Shown here one piece after another: positions 20,900 to 30,776 of a DNA stretch of 64,000 nucleotides. The position numbers were made by a program, and so were the translations under genes. Source of the DNA: Hoylesella shahii DSM 15611 = JCM 12083. Its GTDB lineage: Bacteria; Bacteroidota; Bacteroidia; Bacteroidales; Bacteroidaceae. The first letter of the stretch is position 1. Each line of letters opens with the position of its first letter. The DNA is taken from positions 1 to 64,000 of the forward strand of contig NZ_BAIZ01000015.1 of NCBI RefSeq assembly GCF_000613445.1, in the 5' to 3' direction. The notes under the pieces are model-generated. The model searched no databases. It saw nothing but the letters and a program-made list of their open reading frames with translations, and had not been told where the DNA came from.

Positions 20900-23530
20900 A
20901 TGAAAAAGCTGCTTTTGTGGTGCAGTCTTATTGCATGCGTATGCTTTGCCAATACAATCAAGGCTCAACCGAATGGCCTTTTGACCGATATTAACTACCA
21001 AGGACCACCCTTAACCACTAATACGGCTAAACCCTATAGCATAACTGCAGGGTTAGGAGGCAGACATTTATCGGTTTGGGCTAGTCATGGCAAGTATTAT
21101 GAGGCCAAACAAGACTCGTGGCAATGGCAGCGACCAGCACTATTCGGCACCAACGAAGACCTCTTTACGCCTACCATTGTGCTACCCTATCTCATTCCTA
21201 TGCTTGAGAAATCAGGTGCAATTGTGCTCTCGCCTAGAGAGCGCGACCTACAACCCGAAGAGGTAATTGTTGATAACGACAGTGAAAACCATCTACAATA
21301 TAAAGAGACTAACGGTCTTCAACAATGGCGGAAGACTAGCATCAGCGGATTCGCCAACCCTAAAACAATTTATATCGAGGGTGAGAATGTGTTCAAAATG
21401 GGCACAGCACGAATGGCTCAAGGTGTAGAACAAGAAGAAGAACGCAGCGAAATTGTTTTCATGCCACAAATAAACAATGAGGGCGAAAAGGCTGTGTACG
21501 TGTGCTATCAAAGTTTACCCGAAAGCACCAACAAAGCTCAATACACAGTGTATCATAAGGGACAAGCCACTACTTTCAATGTAAATCAACGCATGGGAGG
21601 TGGCACATGGGTGTATTTGGGTACATTCGACTTTGGTAAAGGATGTTCGAAAAACAACTGTGTAGTACTAAACAACGTCTGTTCACAAACATCTGTGGTA
21701 ACGGCTGATGCCGTAAGATTTGGCGGAGGCATGGGAAATATTCGTCGGGGAGGTAGCACCAGCGGTTTACCGCGAGCATTGGAAGGGGCTAGATATGCCG
21801 CCCAATGGTATGGAGCACCACTAGAAGTATATAGTTCGAAGGACGGACGAGATGATTATGGTGACGATGTCAATGCCCGTCCGTTAATAACTAACTGGTG
21901 GGCGGGTGGTTCTGTTTTCCTTCCCACTAAACCTGGTCTGGGGATTCCCATTGAATTGTGTCTAGGAATACATAGCGATGCGGGTGTTGATAGGCAAAGT
22001 AAAAATATTGTAGGGTCTTTGGCCATTTGCACTTCGAACTTTAACGATGGACGGTTGGCCACAGGTGTAACCCGAAACCTTTCGCTTAAGTTCGCCGAAA
22101 ACATGCTCAATACTGTTCACCACGACTTAAAACGCAAGTTTGGACGATGGGAAGTGCGTGAACTTATCGACAGAAACTACTCGGAAACGCGAATGCCCGA
22201 AATACCTTCGGTTATCTTAGAGACTCTTTCGCACCAGAATTTTCCAGACATGCGCCTAGGACATGACCCAAACTTTAAATTTGTATTGGCGCGAGCTGTG
22301 TACAAAAGTGTTCTTCGCTTTCTGTGCAACCAACACGAAACAAAGGCAGTAGTTAGTCCGCTTACCCCTTCTAACTTTCACATTAACTATCTACACGATG
22401 GGAAAATAAAACTGGGATGGTGCGAGACAAAAGACGAATTGGAACCAACAGCTAAGCCAACAGCCTACATATTATATACAGCCGTAGACTCTAGTGGCTT
22501 TGATAATGGACTAATGGTGAAGCAGAACGAATTTGAAATGACACTGCCTCCTTATAAAACACACCATTTTAAAGTGGCTGCTGTGAACCAAGGTGGCGAA
22601 AGTTTCACATCGCAAATTCTCTCTGCTCATTACAATCCCGAAGCAACAAGCACTATTATGGTGATAGATGGCTTCGACAGACTCTCCCCACCGGCCATAA
22701 TCAGCTCGCCACAGCGACAAGGTTTCGATCTAAACTATGATATTGGAATTGGCCTTGGCTTACAATCGCCTTGGGTAGGACGCCAACAAAACTTCAATAA
22801 ATGGGCTGCTGGCGTGGATGGCTGGCAAGGATTGGGATACAGCGATGCAAGTCTTGAAGGACAATTGGTTGCTGGAAACTCGCTCAACTCGGCACAAACG
22901 CACGTTGAAGACATAGCCGCAATAGGAAAATACAATGTTGTTTCAGCATCAATGAAAGCCATCGAACAAGGGTTGTGCAAGCTTTCGCACTACGATTGCG
23001 TAGACATTGCGTTGGGTTTGCAACGAAATGAAGCTCTTGCAACAGTGAATTACAAAACCTTTACGCCTTCTGCACAAAAGCTTTTGCGTAACTACGCCCA
23101 CAATCATGGCAAATTGATTGCTAGTGGAGCATATGTTGGCAGTGACATGAGAGACTCGGTTGAACAAGTTTTCATGGCCGACGTTTTCAAAATAGCATTC
23201 GATGGAGCCATTAAAACCGACACGCTGCTTGCCAATATAAGGCCCCTAGTGAGTGAGACAGTTTCTATTACATGCGACAGCATTGTGGCTTTGCTCTACA
23301 AATCGCCAAACGCAATGCATTATGCCCCAACAATGGTAGATGTTCTGACACCACTGGGCAATGCCATAACTGGCTATCGCTACCCAGGATGGGGGGCGGC
23401 CTCGGTGGTTTATATTGATGATAAACAAAAAACTCACATCTTTGGCTTTCCCCTTGAATGCATCAAAGACCAAGCAGACCGCCGAAGAATAATGGCTGAG
23501 ACCATCAACACATTAATGAATAACAATTAA
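20900..23530 (+). CDS. Secreted N-acetylmuramoyl-L-alanine amidase-like protein with golvesin-C-like domain
   Basis: 876 residues with a signal peptide (MKKLLLWCSLIACVCFANTIKA). The N-terminal half interleaves an amidase_3-like fold (ITAGLGGRHLSVWASHGKYYE, LCLGIHSDAG, IPSVILETLSHQNFPDM) with an inserted golvesin-C/xanthan-lyase-like beta domain at about residues 170-275 (GTWVYLGTFDFG, ADAVRFGGG). An FN3-like module follows at about 470-570. The C-terminal 300 residues are a conserved domain I do not recognise. Proteins like this are often labelled xanthan lyase in Bacteroidota, though the shape is that of a cell-wall amidase. It probably works in the periplasm or on the surface on peptidoglycan. 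It sits 8 bp after the acyltransferase gene and 12 bp before a small protein gene. Confidence 0.8.
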   Translation: MKKLLLWCSLIACVCFANTIKAQPNGLLTDINYQGPPLTTNTAKPYSITAGLGGRHLSVWASHGKYYEAKQDSWQWQRPALFGTNEDLFTPTIVLPYLIPMLEKSGAIVLSPRERDLQPEEVIVDNDSENHLQYKETNGLQQWRKTSISGFANPKTIYIEGENVFKMGTARMAQGVEQEEERSEIVFMPQINNEGEKAVYVCYQSLPESTNKAQYTVYHKGQATTFNVNQRMGGGTWVYLGTFDFGKGCSKNNCVVLNNVCSQTSVVTADAVRFGGGMGNIRRGGSTSGLPRALEGARYAAQWYGAPLEVYSSKDGRDDYGDDVNARPLITNWWAGGSVFLPTKPGLGIPIELCLGIHSDAGVDRQSKNIVGSLAICTSNFNDGRLATGVTRNLSLKFAENMLNTVHHDLKRKFGRWEVRELIDRNYSETRMPEIPSVILETLSHQNFPDMRLGHDPNFKFVLARAVYKSVLRFLCNQHETKAVVSPLTPSNFHINYLHDGKIKLGWCETKDELEPTAKPTAYILYTAVDSSGFDNGLMVKQNEFEMTLPPYKTHHFKVAAVNQGGESFTSQILSAHYNPEATSTIMVIDGFDRLSPPAIISSPQRQGFDLNYDIGIGLGLQSPWVGRQQNFNKWAAGVDGWQGLGYSDASLEGQLVAGNSLNSAQTHVEDIAAIGKYNVVSASMKAIEQGLCKLSHYDCVDIALGLQRNEALATVNYKTFTPSAQKLLRNYAHNHGKLIASGAYVGSDMRDSVEQVFMADVFKIAFDGAIKTDTLLANIRPLVSETVSITCDSIVALLYKSPNAMHYAPTMVDVLTPLGNAITGYRYPGWGAASVVYIDDKQKTHIFGFPLECIKDQADRRRIMAETINTLMNNN

Positions 23531-23542
23531 AACTAGATAGAC

Positions 23543-23860
23543 ATGCATAAAATTCAAGCCAATAACTCGGGAACGCGAACCATAGATGTTAGCGATCTAC
23601 ATCTTGAAACAATTGATAAGTACGCCTTACTCAAAAACCTTGTCGACAGCAATGGCATCATTGATGAGGAAGTGCTAGACAAATTGAAGTATAACGTAAG
23701 AGCTTTGTTAGAGTCAGAAACAGGTAAAGACAAAAACTTGCTCGACCTTTGTCTTGATGTTATCTATAACAACAACATGAAAGCCTTCGGTTTACATCAG
23801 CTTGTGTTGCTCTATATTGAGTGGAAAACTAATGCAAACACGCCTGCAGCAACAGAATAA
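23543..23860 (+). CDS. Small conserved hypothetical protein
   Basis: 105 residues (MHKIQANNSGTRTIDVSDL ...), acidic, predicted helical, without signal peptide or membrane segment. It begins 12 bp after the amidase-like gene, so it is very likely the last gene of that operon. No family recognised. Confidence 0.7.
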   Translation: MHKIQANNSGTRTIDVSDLHLETIDKYALLKNLVDSNGIIDEEVLDKLKYNVRALLESETGKDKNLLDLCLDVIYNNNMKAFGLHQLVLLYIEWKTNANTPAATE

Positions 23861-23956
23861 GGTACAATTTTCATTAAGTAAATTCTAATGTAAAGACGAT
23901 GTTTAAGGTTTGCTTACACATAAACCCGCCAACTTGTCAACTGATTACAAACAACA

Positions 23957-25968
23957 TTGAACAATTATAAGCTAACAGATTTTTTACCTACCACTAAAAA
24001 AGAATGCGAACTCAGAGGGTGGGAACAACTAGATATCATCCTCTTTTCGGGCGACGCATACGTTGACCACCCCTCTTTTGGAGTGGCCGTAATTGGTCGT
24101 TGCCTTGAAGCAGCTGGCTATAAAGTGGCTATTGTGCCACAACCCGACTGGCATGGCGACTTTCGCGACTTTAAAAAACTAGGTACTCCACGACTATTTT
24201 TTGGTATTTCTCCGGGTTGTATGGACTCGATGGTGAACAAATATACAGCCAACAAACGCCTACGTTCTGAAGATGCGTACAGCCCAGACGGCAGACACGA
24301 TTGCCGTCCAGACTATCCAACGGTGGTATATTCGCAAATTCTAAAACAACTTTACCCCGAAGTGCCTGTTGTTTTGGGAGGTATCGAAGCATCAATGCGT
24401 CGACTCACTCACTACGATTATTGGGAAGACAAGGTTAGAAAATGCATCTTGTGCGACTCTAAAGCTGATATTATTCTCTATGGCATGGGCGAAAAGTCTA
24501 TTCTAGAGCTATGTAATTGCCTTGAAGAGGGACAACATATTAGCAACATCCATCATATTCCGCAAACCGTTTTTATGGTTAATAAGGATAATGTGCCTGG
24601 GGGTATCACAGATAAAGACATCATTCTAAACAGTCATGAGGATTGTTTAAAAGATAAACGTAAACAAGCCCAGAACTTCAAGCATATTGAAGAAGAAGCT
24701 AACAAGATGCATGCACAACGTCTATTGCAAGAAGTGGATGGCATGTATGCGTGGTAAACCCACCCTACCCCACACTAACCACCCAAGAACTTGATGCAAC
24801 GTTCGACTTACCTTATACGCGCTTGCCCCATCCAAAATACAAAAACAAACGCATTCCTGCTTACGAGATGATTAAATTCTCAGTTAACATGCATCAAGGA
24901 TGTTTTGGCGGTTGCTCGTTTTGTACCATATCGGCCCACCAAGGTAAATTTGTGGTATGCCGTTCGAAAGAAAGTATCTTGAACGAGGTGAAAAAAGTGG
25001 CACAGATGCCCGACTTCAAGGGGTATCTTTCCGACCTTGGCGGACCCTCTGCAAATATGTATGGCATGGCGGGGAAAAACAAAAAAGCATGCGAAGTGTG
25101 CAAACGCCCTTCGTGTATTAATCCTGAGATATGCCCAAACCTCAACACCGACCACTCTAAACTCACCGAAATATATCGTGCTGTTGATGCATTGCCCGAG
25201 ATAAAGAAAAGTTTTATAGGCAGCGGTGTGCGCTACGACCTTTTGTTACACAAAAGTAAAGACAAAAAGGTGAACGATGCTGCGATGGAATATACCAAAG
25301 AATTAATTCGTCATCATGTTAGCGGACGACTTAAAGTAGCACCCGAACACACTAGCGATGAAGTGCTTAAAAGCATGAGAAAACCAAGCTTTAAGCAGTT
25401 CGAAGAGTTTAAACGCATCTTCGACAAGATTAATAAAGAGGAGAATTTAAGGCAACAAATCATTCCTTACTTTATGAGTAGTCATCCTGCATGTAAGGAA
25501 GAAGATATGGCCGACCTTGCTGTGCGCACAAAAAAATTGGATTTTCATCTCGAACAGATACAGGATTTCACCCCCACTCCTATGACTGTTAGCACCGAAG
25601 CATGGTACACGGGCTTCGACCCATATACGCTTGAACCTATTTTCAGTGCCAAAACGCCTAAAGACAAAAACAACCAAAGACTGTTCTTCTTCTGGTATAA
25701 ACGTGAAGAGCGACCAAATATAGAACGCGAACTGAGAAAAATTGGCAGACCCGAACTGATTAACGAACTTTATTCTTCTAATGATAGGGCCTGGCAACAA
25801 GGTGCAAATAAAGACAAGAAGTTCGAAAATTCCTATCGTGAAGAGAAAAATAATCGCATAGAAAGGTCTCAAAACAAACGATCTTCACAAAAAACTAACG
25901 AAAGAAAATCGTTTAATCCCAACTTCCAAAACGTAAAACCCCAGAAGCCTAAAGGTAAACGAAAGTAA
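23957..25968 (+). CDS. ygiQ: YgiQ-family (UPF0313) radical SAM protein; one frameshift
   Basis: The corrected protein is 670 residues. The first part (LTDFLPTTKKECELRGW ... GDAYVDHPSFGVAVIGR) is the YgiQ N-terminal domain. The second has the radical SAM cluster CFGGCSFCTI (CxxxCxxC), an extra Cys group (CEVCKRPSCINPEICPN) and a basic Lys/Arg/Asn-rich tail. The frame breaks at about 24751: the first half ends VDGMYAW and the second starts VVNPPYPTL; one more G (GCGGTGG for GCGTGG) restores VDGMYAVVNPPYP. The start is the TTG at 23957, since an in-frame stop lies just upstream and no ATG is available. The reaction catalysed by the family is not established. Confidence 0.9.
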
Positions 25969-26042
25969 TAAATGGTGGTAGTGGTAAACAACAAATTACC
26001 ACCTTACCCTTTTAAAGCAAAACCTACAACCCACACGTAAAC

Positions 26043-26812
26043 ATGCAAATACTTCTATCGTGCGCCAAAGACATGGCCACTTTGCCCACAACATACCCTG
26101 GCGTTCAAGAAAATGCGCCTCACTTCATCGCGAACGCTAAGGATATAGCAGCCGAAATGATGAACTTTTCTGCTGAAGAGTTAGCCCAGTTGCTCAAGAT
26201 TAATGACAAACTAGCTAACCAAAATTGGCTAAGATACCAACATTTCTTACAAGAAGGCGATACGTCGCATGCTCCTTGGCATTCACAGGCATGGCCTACA
26301 AGCATCTTAAGGCCAATACATTCAACACAAAAGACATAGAATTTGCTAATAAGCACCTATGGATTACCTCTTTTCTTTATGGACTTCTACGCCCTCTCGA
26401 CACCATCAAACCGCATCGGCTGGAAGGAAATGTGCGTTTACAAAACCACGACGACATACGTTTGTTTGATTATTGGAAACCCCTTTTAACCCAATATTTC
26501 GTCGATGCCATAACCAGCGATAACGGTATGCTGGCTTATCTAGCGAGTGAAGAAATGAAATCGCTTTTCGATTGGAATGAAGTAGCAAAGAAAGTAAAGA
26601 TCTTTGAGCCACAATTCATGGTTGAAAATGCTAGAGGCAGAAAAACAATTGTGGTATATACCAAGATGTGTCGCGGAGCAATGGCCAATTATATCATCAC
26701 AAACAAAATTACCAATTTGGATGATTTGCTGGCTTTTGAATACGAAGGATTTAAGTTTGCCGAATGGATTGACGAAGGCAAAACGCCTCTTTACGTTTTA
26801 GCTGCACCATAA
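26043..26812 (+). CDS. yaaA: YaaA family peroxide-stress protein (DUF328); one frameshift
   Basis: The corrected length is 256 residues, close to the E. coli protein. It starts MQILLSCAKDMATLP; conserved blocks include LKANTFNTKDIEFANKHLWI, SFLYGLLRPLDTIKPHRLE and MCRGAMANYII (for the family K-x-x-RG-x-MARYI). The frame shifts near 26273: the first half ends EGDTSHAP and the second carries LAFTGMAYKHLK; one base is missing from the CTCC segment. E. coli YaaA lowers free iron and protects DNA and protein during peroxide stress; that role is transferred by homology. A hairpin terminator follows directly. Confidence 0.9.
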
Positions 26813-26817
26813 ACCAA

Positions 26818-26852
26818 AAGCGCTTTTCAGTCTCTGAAAAGGCGCTATGTTT
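26818..26852 (+). terminator. Terminator after yaaA
   Basis: GCGCTTTTCAG and CTGAAAAGGCGC form a near-perfect stem (one bulged G) around a 3-base loop, followed by ATGTTTCATTTT. It begins about 8 bp after the yaaA stop. Confidence 0.75.
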
Positions 26853-26948
26853 CATTTTATTATTCCATCACCCACTATCAACTCTGTAGAAAAGTGCAAC
26901 AAAAACTCGTTTATCTTTTAAAATACTAGAAAAAACGCCTCATTTCGT

Positions 26949-26979
26949 TTTGCGCTTTCAACGATTTGCATTATTTTTG
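26949..26979 (+). promoter_or_regulatory. Promoter (TTTG-N19-TATTTTTG) of the flippase-like gene
   Basis: TTTG at 26949-26952 and TATTTTTG at 26972-26979 match both Bacteroidota promoter boxes with 19 bp between. Transcription should start around 26986, after the first possible TTG of the frame (26950), so it moves the protein start to the TTG at 27001. Confidence 0.8.
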
Positions 26980-27000
26980 CAGGGTATAAATATAAGAAAA

Positions 27001-27993
27001 TTGAAAATCAAACATATCATAAACGACACATTCAAAATTGCCCTTTCGCTTTTCCTCGGCGGGGCAATATTATATTGGATGTATCGTGGCTTTGATTTCA
27101 AGCAGGTTGAACACGTGATGCTTCACGAAATGAACTGGACTTGGATGCTTTTGTCATTCCCTTTTGGCATTATGGCCCAAGTATTTAGAGGGTGGAGATG
27201 GCGACAAACGCTCGAACCGATGAACGAGCGCCCACGAACTTCCACTGCTATCCATGCCATATTCGTGTCTTACGCTGTTAGCTTGGTAATCCCACGCATA
27301 GGCGAATTTGCTCGTTGCGCCATCCTTAGACGATACGATAAAACCGATTTCGCCAAAGCCTTAGGAACTGTTGTCACCGAAAGGGCCATCGATTCGTTAT
27401 TAGTACTGCTCATTGCTGCCATAACACTTCTGGCTCAACTCAGCATTTTCGACAGTTTTTTTACCAAGACAGGAACTAGTCTTAATGGCATCGTGAGCAA
27501 ATTCTCAACCACTGGCTATGTTGTAACGGCCATCTGTGGTATTGCTGTGCTGATATTGCTACACTTCCTGCTTAAAAGAATGGCCATATATAATAAGGTG
27601 AAAGAAACCGTAAAAGGTATCTGGCAAGGCGTAAACTCAATAAGGAAAGTAAAAAACAAATGGCTCTTTGTTGTTTTCACGCTGGCTATTTGGGGCAGTT
27701 ATTTCCTTCATTATTATCTAACGTTCTTTTGCTTCGAACAAACGGCCAACTTAGGCATGGCATGTGCCATGGTTACCTTCGTTGTTGGTAGCATGGCAGT
27801 GGTGGTTCCCACGCCCAATGGAGCTGGGCCTTGGCATTTCGCTGTTAAAACAATGCTGATATTATATGCTGTTGAAAGCACTGCTGCACTAAATTTTGTG
27901 CTCATCGTGCATTCGGTACAAACACTTCTAGTTATCTTACTGGGGGTGTATGGATGGATGGCCTTGGCTTTCTCTAACAGAAAAGATAAATAA
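27001..27993 (+). CDS. Flippase-like polytopic membrane protein (LPG synthase TM region / UPF0104 family)
   Basis: About 330 residues with six to eight hydrophobic segments. Conserved blocks FRGWRWRQTLEPM, VSYAVSLVIPRIGEFARCAIL, VVTERAIDSLLVLL and VPTPNGAGPWHFAV are typical of the lysylphosphatidylglycerol-synthase transmembrane (UPF0104) family. It lacks the soluble aminoacyl-transfer domain of MprF, so lipid movement or an uncharacterised envelope role is likely. The start is placed at the TTG at 27001 (KIKHIINDTFKIALS) because the promoter overlaps the longer frame. It is followed 55 bp later by pepD, probably in the same transcript. Confidence 0.85.
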   Translation: MKIKHIINDTFKIALSLFLGGAILYWMYRGFDFKQVEHVMLHEMNWTWMLLSFPFGIMAQVFRGWRWRQTLEPMNERPRTSTAIHAIFVSYAVSLVIPRIGEFARCAILRRYDKTDFAKALGTVVTERAIDSLLVLLIAAITLLAQLSIFDSFFTKTGTSLNGIVSKFSTTGYVVTAICGIAVLILLHFLLKRMAIYNKVKETVKGIWQGVNSIRKVKNKWLFVVFTLAIWGSYFLHYYLTFFCFEQTANLGMACAMVTFVVGSMAVVVPTPNGAGPWHFAVKTMLILYAVESTAALNFVLIVHSVQTLLVILLGVYGWMALAFSNRKDK

Positions 27994-28048
27994 CAAGTAA
28001 CGAATAACTAAATTCCAAAATATTTACTAACTATTAAACAACTGTGTT

Positions 28049-29504
28049 ATGAGTGAAATTAAAAATTTGAAGCCTGAAAGCATTTGGCGTAACTTTTACA
28101 ACCTCACACGTGTTCCGCGTCCATCTGGACACCTAGAAAAAGTAAAAACATTCTTGTTAGACTTCGCAAAGGAAGTGGGCGTTGAGGCTTTTATTGACGA
28201 AGGCAACAATGTGGTGATGCGTAAACCTGCTTCTCCTGGCATGGAAAATAGAAAAACGGTTACCATGCAAGCACATATGGACATGGTTCCACAGAAATCA
28301 CCAGACAGCAACCACAATTTTGAAACCGACCCCATCGAAACTTGGATTGACAACGAATGGGTTAGAGCCAAAAACACAACATTAGGTGCCGACAATGGTA
28401 TCGGCGTTGCTGCTATCATGGCTGTAATGGAAGACAAGACTTTGAAACATGGACATTGAGGGGCTTATCACTGCCGATGAAGAAACAGGCATGTATGGTG
28501 CTAACGACCTACCTACTGACCAACTAAAAGGCGATATCCTGTTCAATCTCGACTCTGAAACATGGGGTTGTTTTGTGGTTGGTAGTGCTGGCGGTGTGGA
28601 TGTTACTGCAACTCGCACATATAAAGAAGTGACTGTTGATAAAGCAAGAGTGGCTTTGAAAGTTACCATCAAGGGCTTGAAAGGCGGACATTCTGGCTTG
28701 GAAATTCACGAAGGACGCGCCAATGCCAACAAACTGATGGTTCGCGTAGTAACCAGATTGGTAGATGAATGCAAGGCCGAACTTTCTATTTGGCACGGAG
28801 GAAATATGCGCAATGCCATCCCATACAAAGCAGAAACTGTTGTTACGCTTCCTGCTGAAAACGAAACTAAGGCCTGCGCTATCATTGATGAGATGAAACA
28901 ACTATTCGAAACAGAATACTGCTTTGTTGAAAATGTAGTAGAACTGTTTGCTGAAAAAACCGCACTCCCTGAAAAACAGATGGACGCTACCGACAGAGAT
29001 GTAGTGATGAAAGCCATCTATGGCTGCCATAATGGTGTGCTTCGCATGATTCCTGCTATACCTACCGTTGTTGAAACATCGTCTAACTTGGCCATCATCG
29101 ACATCGAAGGCGGAAACATTAAATTCTTGATGCTAGCTAGAAGTTCTAGCGAATCAATGAAGGCTTATATCTGCGACACACTCAAAGGCACACTAACATT
29201 GGGCGGTTTTGATGTAAAACTCAGTGGCGACTATCCAGGCTGGGATCCCAACACAGACAGTGAAGCGCTCAACTTACTCAAAGAACTCTATCAAGAAATG
29301 TTCAACGAAGAGCCCATAGTGAAGGTTGACCATGCAGGTTTGGAATGTTCTATTATTCTAAGCAAATATCCTAACATGGATGTTGTTTCGCTGGGCCCAA
29401 CAATTCGCTCACCTCATAGCACCAGCGAGCGCTGCTTGCATGCTACTGTTGTTCCCTTCTGGGAATTGTTGAAGAGGGCTTTGGAAGAAGTTCCACAAAA
29501 ATAA
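28049..29504 (+). CDS. pepD: Aminoacyl-histidine dipeptidase PepD (M20); two-base frameshift
   Basis: A cytosolic zinc dipeptidase of family M20 that cleaves Xaa-His and related dipeptides. Metal and catalytic motifs: MQAHMDMVPQK (His/Asp), TTLGADNGIGVA (bridging Asp) and ITADEETGMYGA (Glu pair). The first frame ends DKTLKHGH at 28459 and the second resumes DIEGLITADEE. The family requires His-Gly-X-Ile/Leu-Glu here, which needs two more bases (GGAGAC for GGAC near 28452). With them the protein is 485 residues, the same length as E. coli PepD. A 2-base loss in a GAGA repeat differs from the one-base losses elsewhere. The radical SAM gene starts 7 bp downstream. Confidence 0.92.
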
Positions 29505-29511
29505 TTCGCTT

Positions 29512-30153
29512 ATGGTGAATAGAACCAACGATGCCAGAGTTCCCCTTATAGGGATTGATAGGCACCGAATTGCAACCGACGGGCATGGAGTTACCACGCT
29601 CGTCGGTTTCTTTGGCTGCCCACTTCGATGCAAATATTGTCTCAATAATCAGTGCCACGATAAGAAAAGGCAATGGCAACGCTTGTCACCTCAAGCATTA
29701 TACAACGAAGTGAAACAGGATGAGTTGTATTTCTTAGCTACAGGCGGAGGCATTACCTTTGGAGGAGGCGAACCATGTTTGCAAAGTAGATTTATTAAGG
29801 CTTTTAGAGAGATTTGCGGCGAAGCATGGAACATCACCGTAGAAACTAGCCTTTATGTGCCACAAAGTCATTTGAGACGATTGCTCAATGTAGTGAACAC
29901 CTATATTGTAGACATAAAAGACCTTAATCCTCATATCTATTCCGAATACACTTGTCTGAACATAGATTTGCTTAATACTAATCTAGAATGGCTTGTTCAT
30001 CATGTTAAACCCGAAAATATATTTGTGCGCGTACCTAGTATACCCAAGTTTAACACGCCTATAGATGCCGAAAAAACCGTTGAGAAATTAAAAAACATGG
30101 GAATAATAAACATCGAACGCTTCAACTATATTATTCCTAAGAAGGAAAAATAG
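29512..30153 (+). CDS. Radical SAM activating-enzyme-like protein (PFL-activase family)
   Basis: 213 residues. The cluster-binding motif CPLRCKYC (CxxxCxxC) follows GVTTLVGFFG, and ATGGGITFGGGEPCLQ is the GGGEP SAM-binding motif of pyruvate formate-lyase activating enzymes. It is shorter than PflA (about 245) and has no ferredoxin-like insert. Such proteins generate glycyl radicals on partner enzymes, but no glycyl radical enzyme lies in this window; it might serve a distant partner or another function. It is 7 bp after pepD, so probably co-transcribed. Confidence 0.85.
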   Translation: MVNRTNDARVPLIGIDRHRIATDGHGVTTLVGFFGCPLRCKYCLNNQCHDKKRQWQRLSPQALYNEVKQDELYFLATGGGITFGGGEPCLQSRFIKAFREICGEAWNITVETSLYVPQSHLRRLLNVVNTYIVDIKDLNPHIYSEYTCLNIDLLNTNLEWLVHHVKPENIFVRVPSIPKFNTPIDAEKTVEKLKNMGIINIERFNYIIPKKEK

Positions 30154-30286
30154 CGAAAGAGATATTTCTATTAAGAATGCATAATTGTAAATATTATGGT
30201 TTTGCCCATATTATTACGCACCCTTTTGCATACCTTCTCTGCTTTATAGAACGTATAAAATGAAGCAAAAAAAATATTGTAAATCG

Positions 30287-30317
30287 TTTGCGAAATACGA
30301 AAAAAGTAGTAACTTTG
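30287..30317 (+). promoter_or_regulatory. Promoter of tRNA-Gln
   Basis: TTTG (30287-30290), 19 bp, TAACTTTG (30310-30317): an exact match to both Bacteroidota promoter boxes, ending 17 bp before the mature tRNA. Confidence 0.85.
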
Positions 30318-30334
30318 CAGCGCAAAACAAGCAT

Positions 30335-30405
30335 TGGGATATGGTGTAATGGTAACACTACAGATTCTGGTCCTGTCATTCTTGGTTCGAGTCCGAGTAT
30401 CCCAA
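30335..30405 (+). tRNA. tRNA-Gln, anticodon CTG (reads CAG)
   Basis: A complete cloverleaf can be folded: acceptor TGGGATA / TATCCCA, D arm GTGTAATGGTAACAC, anticodon arm ACAGA-TTCTGGT-CCTGT (four pairs plus an A-C at the base of the loop), and a T arm with GGTTCGAGTCC. The anticodon is CTG. The terminal CCA is not encoded. It has its own promoter and terminator. Confidence 0.93.
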
Positions 30406-30410
30406 CAACA

Positions 30411-30440
30411 AAACGCATCTTTAACGAGATGCGTTTTTTG
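30411..30440 (+). terminator. Terminator of tRNA-Gln
   Basis: AAACGCATCT and AGATGCGTTT form a perfect 10-bp stem with a 6-base loop, running into TTTTTTG. It begins 5 bp after the tRNA. Confidence 0.9.
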
Positions 30441-30776
30441 TTTGTACTCATAATGGATAGCAATAGTATGCTGACTGTAGATTAATCAAGGGCATATATA
30501 ACAAAGTTCAAAAGTCTTTTGTACTACGTTTAATCAATAAACAATAAATACATGTTTAATGATGAACAAAAAAGTTTTTAGACAACGAATTAAATTCTTA
30601 TTGTTGTGCATTAAAGACCTGATTATTACTTCATATCATTGTTGTCTGCGTAAATGCCACGAATCAAGCTTTATACAAATTGTTCTTTTAGCATTTTAAA
30701 AGATGTATGACAGCGAGGAATTTTTCGTTTATCCTATGTTAACATAAAAACAAAGCAACAGAATTCACATAAAATG
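30441..30776. other. Gene-free stretch between tRNA-Gln terminator and repeat copy B
   Basis: AT-rich sequence with no reading frame of note. CACGAATCAAGCTTTATACAAA near 30653 resembles a segment at about 9166 (GAATCAAGCTT identical). Confidence 0.5.

Noticed and set aside
30194..30485. Two reading frames crossing tRNA-Gln
   Set aside because: They run through the tRNA, its promoter and terminator and have no coding character.
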